Positions 1 to 8,016 of a DNA stretch of 9,919 nt are shown here, in pieces. The DNA is taken from NCBI GenBank assembly GCA_040758525.1, contig JBFLVQ010000343.1:1-9919 (forward strand), read 5' to 3'. Both the position numbers and the translations under genes were made by a program. Origin of the DNA: JBFLVQ01 sp040758525 (lineage in GTDB: Bacteria > Acidobacteriota > Blastocatellia > Chloracidobacteriales > JADJPF01). Below the pieces are notes generated by a model. The model was not told the origin of the DNA. It saw only the letters and a list, made by a program, of their open reading frames with translations, and did no database searches. Position 1 is the stretch's first letter, and every line of letters starts with the position of its first letter.

Positions 1-145
1 ATAAAGATTGGCTAAAGTTGGTAGTCTGCTCCAAATCTCTAATGAGTTTTTCCATGCCCCCCTCTAATGCAATCCACTTAGCAAATAGATAGTTTTTTTC
101 AATCAAGCAATAACTATACCATTTATTGCGAGGGCTTTTTAAAAT
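1..145 (-). CDS. Possible partial reading frame running off the left edge
   Basis: From a TAG at 146-148 the minus strand stays open for 48 codons to the window edge. The translation has normal protein composition (for example LFAKWIALEGGMEKLIRDLE), rather than the Lys/Asn/Ile-rich junk expected of this AT-rich flank. An internal ATG at 53-55 follows AGGGGGGC, but the G-run is only one base from it, so it is a poor start. The coding look begins well before that ATG with no ATG available, which suggests either a non-ATG start, a decayed gene fragment or chance. I do not recognise the protein. Confidence is low. Confidence 0.3.
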   Translation of the reverse strand, partial: MLKSPRNKWYSYCLIEKNYLFAKWIALEGGMEKLIRDLEQTTNFSQSL

Positions 146-291
146 CTATAAGTATTAATTTTTCAATAGATTACATTAACAGTGAGAGGTTTTTTCAATA
201 ATAACTCCCTTAATTTGTTGCGGTATTTTGCCGCAGCGACAGTAGTTGAGCAATGCTTTTAAGTCCCAATTAGTAGGTTGTTACAGGCTAT
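146..291. other. AT-rich intergenic stretch with one small hairpin
   Basis: Downstream of the exported-protein gene I see no convincing gene. A five-base-pair inverted repeat, TGCGG at 219-223 and CCGCA at 231-235 with a seven-base loop, is the only GC-rich structure. It is not followed by a T-run on either strand, so I do not call it a rho-independent terminator. Confidence 0.4.
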
Positions 292-1302
292 TTAAAGCTG
301 ATTCAACTGACGAATTCTCGACTCTAGTACCTCAACAAATCTCTCCACTTCGGCGGGTTGATAGTTAGCAGCATAGAAAGCATCTGCCAACTGGCGATGA
401 GAAAGTTGTGCTAGTAATCCTCCAATCCATTTTGCGTGTGTGCGAGGGATACCTTTAACAACTTTGGACACATTAGCATATTCCTGATAGTAGGATTTAT
501 GTATACGGAAAAACCAGGGTGGACGGGCTCGCATGAAGAAGTCTACGTCTTGCTCATTTGTTGTTTCTATAAATCTGGACTCTTCATAGTCTGCTAAATT
601 ATTTCTAGAGCGGTCAAAGTCACCACCTGTCTTACCAAATGTACCGCCTAGGTCATGGACATAATAATGTAGTTGTTGGGGGGCTTCATCATAGTAGATA
701 ACATTATTATCTCTCTTAAGATCCCAATTGTTGATAAATGCCATCATTACCTTCAAGCCATCCAGTTCCTTAGTATTCACAAATGGATTGTCAAACCAAC
801 TCCAACTACCAATCTTGTGCTTCTGTTGTACACGCTCTAAGCGGGCGCCCTGTGCTACGCCACGAATTACTCCACCGCTTGGCATTAGTTCATTCTGATA
901 CTTTTCTATTCCCTCTACATAAATTTTAGGTAGGTAATAAGTCTCGTCGGTAAAATAGCCAACTGCCCACAACAGACGTGTGGCAGCAGTTTCGGGTTGA
1001 GCCTCTCTACCCAACTTTACTTTCCAACGAACTCCCTGTGAATCTTCGATAATAAATTTTGGTTGTGAGCCGCTGGTATCATCTTTAATAAATTTGAAAC
1101 TGCCTGTAGGAATAGTCTCTTTTGAGCCTGGGCCATGGTAAAGATCTTTAGAAGATATATTACCAGGATCTTGCCACAGTACTGGTTGGCCTTGAGGCAG
1201 GTTTAGCGATTTTTTGCCTTTGCCTGCTTGTGTATAAGCAGGTATTAGCAACATTAATATCAGACCGAGCATAGCTGTTAAGCGAATATTTTTTAAGAAC
1301 AT
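292..1302 (-). CDS. Exported protein of unknown family, possible atypical kinase fold
   Basis: This 336-residue protein starts with a clear signal peptide (1-26, hydrophobic core MLGLILMLLI, cleavage likely after TQA), so it probably works outside the cytoplasm. It looks like a conserved but unnamed family that I associate with Acidobacteriota. Conserved-looking blocks are WKVKLGREAQPETAATRLLW (93-112), WSWFDNPF (167-174), LKVMMAFINNWDLKRDNN (183-200) and YVHDLGGTFG (214-223), ending in a helical tail. The Lys/Glu pair, the NNWDLKxxNN loop and the HDLG motif resemble the ATP-binding, catalytic and metal-binding elements of atypical kinases such as CotH or HipA; this is my inference. It has its own 163-base upstream gap, so it may be a separate transcription unit from the peptide operon. 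The Shine-Dalgarno site is weak (GTGG before TAATATG). Confidence 0.8.
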   Translation of the reverse strand: MFLKNIRLTAMLGLILMLLIPAYTQAGKGKKSLNLPQGQPVLWQDPGNISSKDLYHGPGSKETIPTGSFKFIKDDTSGSQPKFIIEDSQGVRWKVKLGREAQPETAATRLLWAVGYFTDETYYLPKIYVEGIEKYQNELMPSGGVIRGVAQGARLERVQQKHKIGSWSWFDNPFVNTKELDGLKVMMAFINNWDLKRDNNVIYYDEAPQQLHYYVHDLGGTFGKTGGDFDRSRNNLADYEESRFIETTNEQDVDFFMRARPPWFFRIHKSYYQEYANVSKVVKGIPRTHAKWIGGLLAQLSHRQLADAFYAANYQPAEVERFVEVLESRIRQLNQL

Positions 1303-1349
1303 ATTACCACACCCTTAATCTATCATTACCTCATTAGCTGACTTGATGA

Positions 1350-1367
1350 CAAACATCAGGTTGTTTG
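1350..1367. repeat. Six-base-pair inverted repeat upstream of the exported-protein gene
   Basis: CAAACA (1350-1355) and TGTTTG (1362-1367) are perfect inverted repeats around a six-base spacer. They lie 48 to 65 bases before the ATG of the exported-protein gene, where an operator or a 5' leader hairpin would fall. There is no T-run after it on the minus strand. It may be chance. Confidence 0.3.
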
Positions 1368-1381
1368 ACTAGGTGATCTAT

Positions 1382-1400
1382 AAAAAGCAATTAGCTTGCC
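1382..1400 (-). terminator. Weak candidate terminator after the peptide operon
   Basis: Read on the minus strand, GCAA-GCTAA-TTGC followed by TTTTT lies about 66 bases after the nucleotidyltransferase stop. The stem is only four base pairs with two G-C pairs, so it is weak; its position between two minus-strand units is what makes it worth listing. Confidence 0.3.
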
Positions 1401-1465
1401 AGTGTCAGATCAATCTACCTGATCACGGTTGTCTTTGTGGTAAATACTCTCTCTAAAAGTGGGAT

Positions 1466-2527
1466 TTATAGAAAACTTACTTTTCTCGTAAACAGATTTA
1501 CAGCTCGTGCGCCAAACTCACTAAGTTGAAATACTAATCTTGGTAGTTCATTAAAAGAGGCTTGTCGTGCCACGGTTGCTTCTACAGGATTAGGCCAACG
1601 CCGTCGCAGACCATCAAAGATTTCTCTAGGGTGCTTTAGATAGTAATCAATACATGGCTCGCGATGTAGATAAACAGAGCCCCATTGTTTTAATACTGCA
1701 GGTGTGAGCCAACCAGGTAGGAGTTTAATTCGCTTTGCTATTGTAGATGGCATTTCATATGGCTGTGCATCGAGTAGTAGTTGTGCCAAGCCAATTGTGC
1801 CTGCCAAAAGATCTGAACGCCACTGGTTACCACTAAAGCAATATTCCCAATCAAAGTCTTGCTGTAATTCTAACAATATACCAATGTCACAGAGCCATAG
1901 TGGACGCCAGGCACCATGACGCATAAGATGCAAACTAAGAAAACGTAAATGATCCTCGACGCCTATTACTTGTATCTCAAGATTGTCTAATCTCACTTGT
2001 TGTGAGCGATAATAGAGCTGTTCCAGATTACGATCATCAAGTTCTGGAATACCAGGATGTAGATCAATAAGCTGTGTAGGCAGATCCGACTTTGCCAGCG
2101 CTGCTACTGCAGTCTGATATTCTATTGGCCGTACACATAGATCAATATCCACATAAGGTCGCAGACCCAACTCAGGATAGAGCCGAGCAACTGCCCAGCC
2201 TTTAGTAAGTAGTGGCTCTACACCTACGCGCCGTAGACAGTTGATTGCTTGTTTGATAATGCTTTCATGGCTTATCGCCTGAATTGTGTGTATACGATAG
2301 GCTTGTTGTAACTTTAATAGTGGTTCGGTGTTGGGCAAGCCACTATGACGTATACGCCACCAACAGAGTGCGGCACTGCCGGTTTCAAGCAGAAGCGATT
2401 TGATCTCTTCAAGCTCCTCAATCGAGAGTGGCATAGCTACTGGCAAGCGACGCCATGCGCCAGCCAGCGCTTTTGCCACCAATCTTCCTCGTGAAGTAGC
2501 GCTGCTACGGTGCTGCCTTTTTCTCAT
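1466..2527 (-). CDS. NTP_transf_5-type nucleotidyltransferase
   Basis: Read from ATG at 2525-2527, the protein has 353 residues. It shows the minimal nucleotidyltransferase pattern of PF14907: LLTKGWAVARLYPE, then R and VDIDLCVRP, with the two metal-binding aspartates of DID (141 and 143 if counted from the TTG below), an acidic residue in LEIQVI further on, and a helical C-terminal half with LHLMRHGAW and LCDIG. In lasso-peptide clusters such genes accompany an HprK-like kinase; as I recall, PsmN of the pseudomycoidin cluster is linked to further decoration of the phosphorylated C-terminus. A similar role here is inference. The ATG lies 13 bases after the C25 stop with a weak GGG before it. 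A TTG at 2567-2569 would add 14 residues and overlap the C25 gene by 29 bases. I prefer the ATG, since homology-like sequence (ALAGAWRR) begins only after it. Confidence 0.85.
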   Translation of the reverse strand: MRKRQHRSSATSRGRLVAKALAGAWRRLPVAMPLSIEELEEIKSLLLETGSAALCWWRIRHSGLPNTEPLLKLQQAYRIHTIQAISHESIIKQAINCLRRVGVEPLLTKGWAVARLYPELGLRPYVDIDLCVRPIEYQTAVAALAKSDLPTQLIDLHPGIPELDDRNLEQLYYRSQQVRLDNLEIQVIGVEDHLRFLSLHLMRHGAWRPLWLCDIGILLELQQDFDWEYCFSGNQWRSDLLAGTIGLAQLLLDAQPYEMPSTIAKRIKLLPGWLTPAVLKQWGSVYLHREPCIDYYLKHPREIFDGLRRRWPNPVEATVARQASFNELPRLVFQLSEFGARAVNLFTRKVSFL

Positions 2528-2540
2528 ATTTACCCAGATA

Positions 2541-5500
2541 CTATTTGAGTCGCATAGCCGGATCAGCAAATAGTATCCAGGTGCGGCGAAGATCGTCGTT
2601 GTTGATCATCTGCTTGGCTTGTTGGACGGCTTCACCAAGTGTCAATGGTTGAGTAAAAAGTAGTTGGATTATCGCATTATCGAGTTGGACCTGGCTGGCT
2701 GGTTCGGTCAAACCTGATGATGCCCACACCGCAACAGCGCCACCATTTTCTGCCCTTAGTAATGCTTCTGCGAGACTTTCTGTGTAGATATCATGGAAGA
2801 ATCCATTCAGGCAGTTCATATTTACAAAGAAAGGTAGCCGTCCACCATTGGTGAGAGTGCGTGCCTCTGTTGAGCTTAACAGCGATTCTGCTGCCCAGAT
2901 CTCAACTGAGCCATGACCAAGGTAGTTGACAATTAAATTACCGCTGTTAAGGCCAGTTAATATTCTCGCTTTGATTGTATCTATATCGTCCTGACTGCGT
3001 AAAATCTTAGTCACACGTAAATTTGTTGGTAAGAGCATCTGAACTTGTGCGGCTGCGGTTTCAAAATCATAAATATCATTATCATCGGCAACAATCATCA
3101 CTTGCCGCTGCCAATCTGCGGGTGCGCTCTTTTCGTAATTTATGATCTTAGCGATCAGCCGGTCGGCTTCAATGGATGTACGTACTGGCAATCGACCAAT
3201 TGCCATTTCTGTTACACCATCTCCATTCAAGTCAGCAAACCAGTCGTCTGAAGCAGTTTCAAGAAAATTTGTACCAAGCAACTTGGTAGGTAATAAATCT
3301 AGCTCGCCCGCACCTAAATAGTTACGCGCATCAAAGCTAGCATCTCCAACCAGTAAGACAAAGCGTGGTGGTCGTTGCCAGACAGCCTTGGCATTGGTAA
3401 GAAAATCTTTAATCGCCTGAGGGTTCTTTGCCCCAAAACTGAATTCATCATAAATATCTTCAATATTAATGATGACGGCACTGCGGCCCTGTGCTTGTCG
3501 TAAGGTTTTCAGTGGGACAAGATTCGACACAAAGTTGCGATGGGCAAGCATTACTATGTCACTTGCATTACTAGGTTGATGCCAACGTGAAGGCTGATTT
3601 GGCTTGATATCAGCCGCTCTTTCTATACGGCTCTCTGTAAATGCTATGAGTCGTCGCATATCTAATTGCGGTACACTGATAACAGCAGCAAAGCCATTCG
3701 CTGAGGCTTGTGTAAGCGCTTGAACAACAATAGGCAATTCTGGATTGGTAATATCGATGACCTTAATGGATGAATTGCTAAAACCGTCCAGCCTTACCTG
3801 TTGGCCGCCTGGTGCAGTAAAGTCGAGCCGATCCGTGTCAGCATCATAACTATGTAGATAGGTAAGGCGTACATAGTTGATAAGGCTAACATCTTGCTCA
3901 CCGCCCGTGGCAACCAATGTAACAATATTGTCGCCTTCTCGTAACCATTCTTGTAATACGGTTAGTTGGAAGGATTTCAATACCTGACCATCAAATTGGA
4001 TTAGACCTGCATTATTACCATTAAGAAGAACCCTTACACTATGATCAGGTGAGATAGTGGGCAGATCTGTTACACCCAACAAGGAAACTTCTAAGGTTGC
4101 ATTACGTGGCGGAGAGGCAAGAAAAACATGTTGAAGTGAGAGGGACTGTTCTACTGGCTCACTGGCAACTACTGGTCCAAAGAAATTATCTTCATCACCA
4201 TTCTTCAGTGCAGGGAAGTAGATGGTCCGATCCTTACGTTCTGCGGTGAATGAGAATGCCTTTATACTTGTCAATGTTGTGGCGCGATCTGTCGAGATCT
4301 TTACCCGTGCACCAAGTTGACTGCCTTTGATCAACCAGTAGACTCTTGTGTCAGTAGCAGGTGTATCTAAACCAGTAGCATAGAACTCAATAGCGTCATT
4401 AGTATCAAAGCGCCCATCGGCTTCTCCAATCACACTAATGGCCTGCTCTTTGCCATCTACAAATAATTGCAAGAAGCGTGGATCTGTTCTGGTATCAAGA
4501 CCAGCAGCGATCAATTCCGCTTGGGTTACACGATACCAACCTTCCTTCTTGATTGAGAGTTTTACTGCTGCCTGTCCAGCCAAGTTTCTTTGCGTCTGGA
4601 TTTGACCTGCTGTTATTGCTGGTGGGCGTATTGAGGTGCCGGCTTGTAATGCAAAGTTTCTCTGTCCTGCTCCTCTTCCTAATCTACTCAAAAGTGGCGC
4701 GCTGGCTTGATTTGAAAATGCACTATTGGCAGCTTCCGGTGTGATTGGCCCATACAACATTCGCTGTCCGTTTAGATCAATATCTTCCAGCCAGTACTGA
4801 ATGCCTGCAGTCGGTTTTGAAGTATCATCAAACCAACTGTAAGTGCGACCTGCTGTCAATGCAACGTTTCCACTGGTTAGCAATGCCGAACCAGCTATTA
4901 GCGATCTTGTTAGTAGTTCACGTTTACCACTCTCCTCGCGATAAATATTGAAACCAAGATTGTCAGACTCGAAATTGGTATGCCATTTTAACAATACCCC
5001 ATTCTCATAACTGATAGCCTGGAACGTCTCTAAACGCACGAGTGTGGGAACAACTATGCCAGAAGTCACTGCCAATTCACAAAGAGGTCCAAATGTGTAG
5101 GTAGCCCGTGTCTGTGTGGTATTGCCAGTCTCATCAACGTAACGCGCAGTTGTACCACCCGATGATGTGCTGCCGGTGATAGGGATGCGCTGACCGGCTG
5201 CCGATGGTCTTACTGTAACATCATATGCGAGGTTTGCCGTTGTGTTACTAGTAACAACACCAGGATTCCAGGTAATGGTTCCACGCCCACCAATCGATGG
5301 TTGACTAACAATTGTACCTTGACTAACGACACTACCTTGATAGCCTGGATCAGGAATGCCACCAGGATTATTAGGAACTGTTATCGTTACTAGATTACTT
5401 GCTGAGAAGGTGATTGAGAATGGTGTAGGATTAACAATGATGACATTAACCCTCACGGTTGTAGTACTGCCAGAAACCGGTGGATTAGGACCAGAAACGA

Positions 5501-6566
5501 TTCTTACATCTTGATAGACATAAGGCTTTATTGGTGCTGCACCAGTGTCAGTAGGAAAATAGTAACGAAAAGTGTTTGCCGGTGCGCGCGAAGTTGGGGG
5601 AGGATTAGCAGCACTGCTGCTACCTATATAAACAGTGCCATAGTTTGCACCGGTATAACTATAGTCTGCTTGCCAAATCCCATATTCACGATTGGTAAAG
5701 TCAGTCGTCCAGCCACTAATGGCTCTAGGTGTATTGGCAGGATTGTCCCATTGATTATTTGGCGAGACATCTGTGTAGCTTGTTGTAAAGGCGCCTGTCC
5801 TGCTAGTAAATCCTATCGAGCCATTACTATCAAAATCAAAATCATTCGATTCCAGTGTGCAGCTAGCAGTGATGTAGGGATAGAGTTCAAATGATTTGGT
5901 GCTGCTAGCTACAGTATTGTTGCCCATCTTGAAGAGCGTATCAGCATAGATATTTAGTTCTGTACCACCGCCGCTAGCATCACCATCATGAGCGCGTATA
6001 CCAAATTCATTAACATCACCTGCGATGGTTACTGCTGATGAGACATCTGCACGCAACTCCCAATGGCCAGCAGGTGGATTAGCAAGCGTAAAGAAATTGA
6101 TCCAGGCATTGTTGGAACCGGCTGGGCCCGTAGGTGTACCCATCAGTGTAGCTACCAGTGTACCGGATGGATTACGTAATTCGTATCTACAAGCAGCACC
6201 TGTGAATCCATCACCATCCTCAATACGGTCATTCAATTCGCTTGCTCCTGCCATTCCAAAGTCTGCATCAAAAAGGTCAACCTGCAATTGTGATAAACTA
6301 GGTGTCACTTCGATGAAATAGGAATGATAAGTATTGAGTCCAGGAACTTGGCTACTACTTACGAAATCGCCACGATTAAGCAGACTGCTACTGCCATGTA
6401 GACCGATCAGTTGGGTGGTAGGTGTGCCACTCGCTGATATCTGCATAGGCTCTGTCAACTGAAAATAGACAAAGATAAAACCGCAGATATAAACAAGCAC
6501 GGCATACCGTTTTAGATGGATTGAGGAACCAAGCAAATATAACCAAGATTTCAACTGTGCGACCAT
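2541..6566 (-). CDS. Membrane-anchored C25 (gingipain-type) cysteine peptidase
   Basis: This 1341-residue protein ends in a C25 peptidase domain (about 1004-1338). The catalytic pair is visible as NYLGHGS (H1218) and NMNCLNG (C1252); upstream come VGDASFDARNY (from about 1073) and a calcium-type loop DLNGDG (1112-1117) followed by AIGRLPVRT. The final ILFADPAMRLK is the usual end of the family, and there is no type IX secretion C-terminal domain after it. Residues 21-36 form one hydrophobic segment, either an uncleaved anchor or a signal peptide. Some 950 residues of beta-rich ectodomain follow, including an Asp/Gly-rich stretch, a DUF11-like repeat region (about 370-465) and an Ig/Fn-like piece at 510-545. 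The ATG has GGAGG six bases upstream and starts 20 bases after the S26 gene. I infer that it acts outside the membrane, perhaps on the exported peptide or on a target protein; its substrate is unknown. Confidence 0.88.
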   Translation of the reverse strand: MVAQLKSWLYLLGSSIHLKRYAVLVYICGFIFVYFQLTEPMQISASGTPTTQLIGLHGSSSLLNRGDFVSSSQVPGLNTYHSYFIEVTPSLSQLQVDLFDADFGMAGASELNDRIEDGDGFTGAACRYELRNPSGTLVATLMGTPTGPAGSNNAWINFFTLANPPAGHWELRADVSSAVTIAGDVNEFGIRAHDGDASGGGTELNIYADTLFKMGNNTVASSTKSFELYPYITASCTLESNDFDFDSNGSIGFTSRTGAFTTSYTDVSPNNQWDNPANTPRAISGWTTDFTNREYGIWQADYSYTGANYGTVYIGSSSAANPPPTSRAPANTFRYYFPTDTGAAPIKPYVYQDVRIVSGPNPPVSGSTTTVRVNVIIVNPTPFSITFSASNLVTITVPNNPGGIPDPGYQGSVVSQGTIVSQPSIGGRGTITWNPGVVTSNTTANLAYDVTVRPSAAGQRIPITGSTSSGGTTARYVDETGNTTQTRATYTFGPLCELAVTSGIVVPTLVRLETFQAISYENGVLLKWHTNFESDNLGFNIYREESGKRELLTRSLIAGSALLTSGNVALTAGRTYSWFDDTSKPTAGIQYWLEDIDLNGQRMLYGPITPEAANSAFSNQASAPLLSRLGRGAGQRNFALQAGTSIRPPAITAGQIQTQRNLAGQAAVKLSIKKEGWYRVTQAELIAAGLDTRTDPRFLQLFVDGKEQAISVIGEADGRFDTNDAIEFYATGLDTPATDTRVYWLIKGSQLGARVKISTDRATTLTSIKAFSFTAERKDRTIYFPALKNGDEDNFFGPVVASEPVEQSLSLQHVFLASPPRNATLEVSLLGVTDLPTISPDHSVRVLLNGNNAGLIQFDGQVLKSFQLTVLQEWLREGDNIVTLVATGGEQDVSLINYVRLTYLHSYDADTDRLDFTAPGGQQVRLDGFSNSSIKVIDITNPELPIVVQALTQASANGFAAVISVPQLDMRRLIAFTESRIERAADIKPNQPSRWHQPSNASDIVMLAHRNFVSNLVPLKTLRQAQGRSAVIINIEDIYDEFSFGAKNPQAIKDFLTNAKAVWQRPPRFVLLVGDASFDARNYLGAGELDLLPTKLLGTNFLETASDDWFADLNGDGVTEMAIGRLPVRTSIEADRLIAKIINYEKSAPADWQRQVMIVADDNDIYDFETAAAQVQMLLPTNLRVTKILRSQDDIDTIKARILTGLNSGNLIVNYLGHGSVEIWAAESLLSSTEARTLTNGGRLPFFVNMNCLNGFFHDIYTESLAEALLRAENGGAVAVWASSGLTEPASQVQLDNAIIQLLFTQPLTLGEAVQQAKQMINNDDLRRTWILFADPAMRLK

Positions 6567-6572
6567 CTCTTA

Positions 6573-6577
6573 CCTCC
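6573..6577 (-). promoter_or_regulatory. Strong ribosome binding site of the C25 peptidase gene
   Basis: A full GGAGG lies six bases before the ATG at 6564-6566. It is the best Shine-Dalgarno site in the operon and supports this start over any internal Met. Confidence 0.7.
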
Positions 6578-6586
6578 ATACTGACC

Positions 6587-7060
6587 TCAGCGGCCAATCA
6601 ATACTCTCCATCTCTTAACAAGATTGGTGAATGTGTGTAGCACACGCACACTCGGTGAAATAATGTAAACACGCCAGCAATAGTGCATCTTCGCTAGTTT
6701 AGTAGATAGTCTGATGCTGCCATTACTACGTTCGACGGCGATCACTCGACCTAATATTTGTGCTGGTGTTACAGGTTCATCACAATCACTACAAGCATCT
6801 CCTCGCAGTATCAGGCTACCATTGTCTACTTCTGTAAAACTGAGTAGCCGATGTGCTAAGAGACCACGTACACCTTTATAGAAGACAATATCCCAAGTTC
6901 TCAGTTGGCATATTTGTGCTGGCTCGATAGTGATCACTTCGCCATTCCTGATAGTTGGGTGCATACTATTGCCGCTCGCCTGAAAGCGTATCTGGCAACC
7001 ACGTTTCAACAGTTCATCAGTTAAGGTTGTAAACAACTTCGTATTAATCATACCCCTCAA
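6587..7060 (-). CDS. S24/S26-type peptidase with Ser/His active site
   Basis: This protein of 157 residues carries the signal-peptidase fold motifs: SGNSMHPT with the likely nucleophile S32, WDIVFYK at 56-62, AHRL with H70, and a downstream RGD (86-88) and LGRV. The His in place of the bacterial Lys general base is as in the SipW/Sec11 type. No N-terminal membrane anchor is visible, so it is probably cytosolic or peripheral. Such small soluble peptidases recur near PqqD and HprK-like genes; here it may cut the precursor leader (inference). I kept the TTG start at 7058-7060 because GGGAG (7068-7072) lies seven bases upstream and the start overlaps the kinase stop as TTGA. An ATG three codons later (7049-7051) has its only GGGG one base away, too close. 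A phage-type S24 regulator is unlikely since there is no DNA-binding domain. Confidence 0.82.
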   Translation of the reverse strand: MRGMINTKLFTTLTDELLKRGCQIRFQASGNSMHPTIRNGEVITIEPAQICQLRTWDIVFYKGVRGLLAHRLLSFTEVDNGSLILRGDACSDCDEPVTPAQILGRVIAVERSNGSIRLSTKLAKMHYCWRVYIISPSVRVLHTFTNLVKRWRVLIGR

Positions 7061-7983
7061 TTTGCTTCTCCCTGAGCCAGGCAGTTACGTAAGAACATGA
7101 CCGCACTATTGTCGGGCATGAATTTCAATTGATAACAAGGTAATGTGCAGGCCAGCCGCTCAAAGAATGCCAATGTAAAATTGAGTCCGGCGGCGCTATG
7201 GAATGGTGGAAAGCCACAGGCAAAAAAGTGCGCTACCGCTTCACTAATACTTAATGGTTTTATCTCGTTATCTTTGCCATGAGAGATAAAAAAGACTCTC
7301 ACCAGTGGTGCGCGTGCTGATAAAGCCAGTTCTGCCTCACCGTGCCAGGGAGTGCCATACATCCAGATCCTATTCTCGTGTTCGCATAATATAATACGAT
7401 CATCGCTAAGAACCTCGACATCACCCTGTTCCATCCATAGACGGGCAGTAGTGGTTTTACCTGCTCCTGAATGGCCAATAAAGAGATAACCAAAACCGTT
7501 ATCAACAAGACCACAGGCGTGTAGTTCAGCGCCTCGCCCATTTGCTAGCAGATTCATTATTAGCAACTCGTCGAGTGGATACTCAAGCGGATAGATAGGA
7601 TGTAGATCAGGAAAACAGTCATGGCGAAGATAGACATAGCCTTCAGTAAAGCTACGATCAAAAAGTGCTACCTTGTATGGACTACTGCCGAAGACTGGTG
7701 AAGAGAATTGGTAACGCAATCTATCGCCATCTTCGTAGAGTTGCCAAACGCCACCGGAGTCAAAGAGTAATTGCCCATTGCTTTCGGTAAACTTATCACG
7801 CCATTCTATAGTAATGTTTACTTCAGCATTGGTTTCAGCAATGAGGAATTTTGCAATTGCACCATCGCTGCCAAGCCTCAACTCTGGTTGAACACAACGC
7901 ATGGCGATTTTGATGCCTGCGATGGCAAGATAGAGTGATTGCTGAGAGTTTACCAGTACCTTTTGATCAGCGCTTGTCACCAT
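7057..7983 (-). CDS. HPr-kinase-like peptide kinase
   Basis: This 308-residue protein has the P-loop of HprK-like kinases: Walker A GHSGAGKT at 170-177, an acidic LSDDR at 192-196 (D194, D195) and the GTPWHGE motif at 210-216 that is typical of the RiPP-associated branch. The first 150 residues are a divergent N-terminal domain unlike that of true HprK, so a role in sugar catabolite control is unlikely. Relatives ThcK and PadeK phosphorylate the C-terminal serine of lasso-peptide precursors. The precursor just upstream ends in serine, so that residue is the natural candidate substrate (inference). The ATG has a strong GGGGAAGG six bases upstream. The gene starts 33 bases after the precursor and its TGA overlaps the TTG start of the peptidase gene by four bases. 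The HprK-like fold is firm; the substrate is not shown. Confidence 0.9.
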   Translation of the reverse strand: MVTSADQKVLVNSQQSLYLAIAGIKIAMRCVQPELRLGSDGAIAKFLIAETNAEVNITIEWRDKFTESNGQLLFDSGGVWQLYEDGDRLRYQFSSPVFGSSPYKVALFDRSFTEGYVYLRHDCFPDLHPIYPLEYPLDELLIMNLLANGRGAELHACGLVDNGFGYLFIGHSGAGKTTTARLWMEQGDVEVLSDDRIILCEHENRIWMYGTPWHGEAELALSARAPLVRVFFISHGKDNEIKPLSISEAVAHFFACGFPPFHSAAGLNFTLAFFERLACTLPCYQLKFMPDNSAVMFLRNCLAQGEAN

Positions 7984-8016
7984 GTTTAACCTTCCCCAGG
8001 AAAAAGGCAGATGCCA

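Noticed and set aside
3470..3510. LRQAQGR in the C25 protein, a string often produced by dispersed repeats
   Set aside because: A RxAQG phrase before the DIYDEFSFG block is a normal part of C25 peptidases, and no neighbouring repeat copies are seen.
5511..5894. 127-codon plus-strand ORF inside the C25 gene
   Set aside because: Antisense to a clearly coding frame, no ribosome binding site and no recognisable protein features; a shadow frame.
6388..6597. 69-codon minus-strand ORF at the junction of the S26 and C25 genes
   Set aside because: It overlaps the start of the C25 gene in another frame, and the C25 frame has the strong GGAGG and a membrane anchor.
8001..8015. GGC-ATCT-GCC hairpin followed by T5 on the minus strand between the precursor and kinase genes
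   Set aside because: It has the look of an attenuator, but the stem is only three base pairs, too short to terminate transcription.
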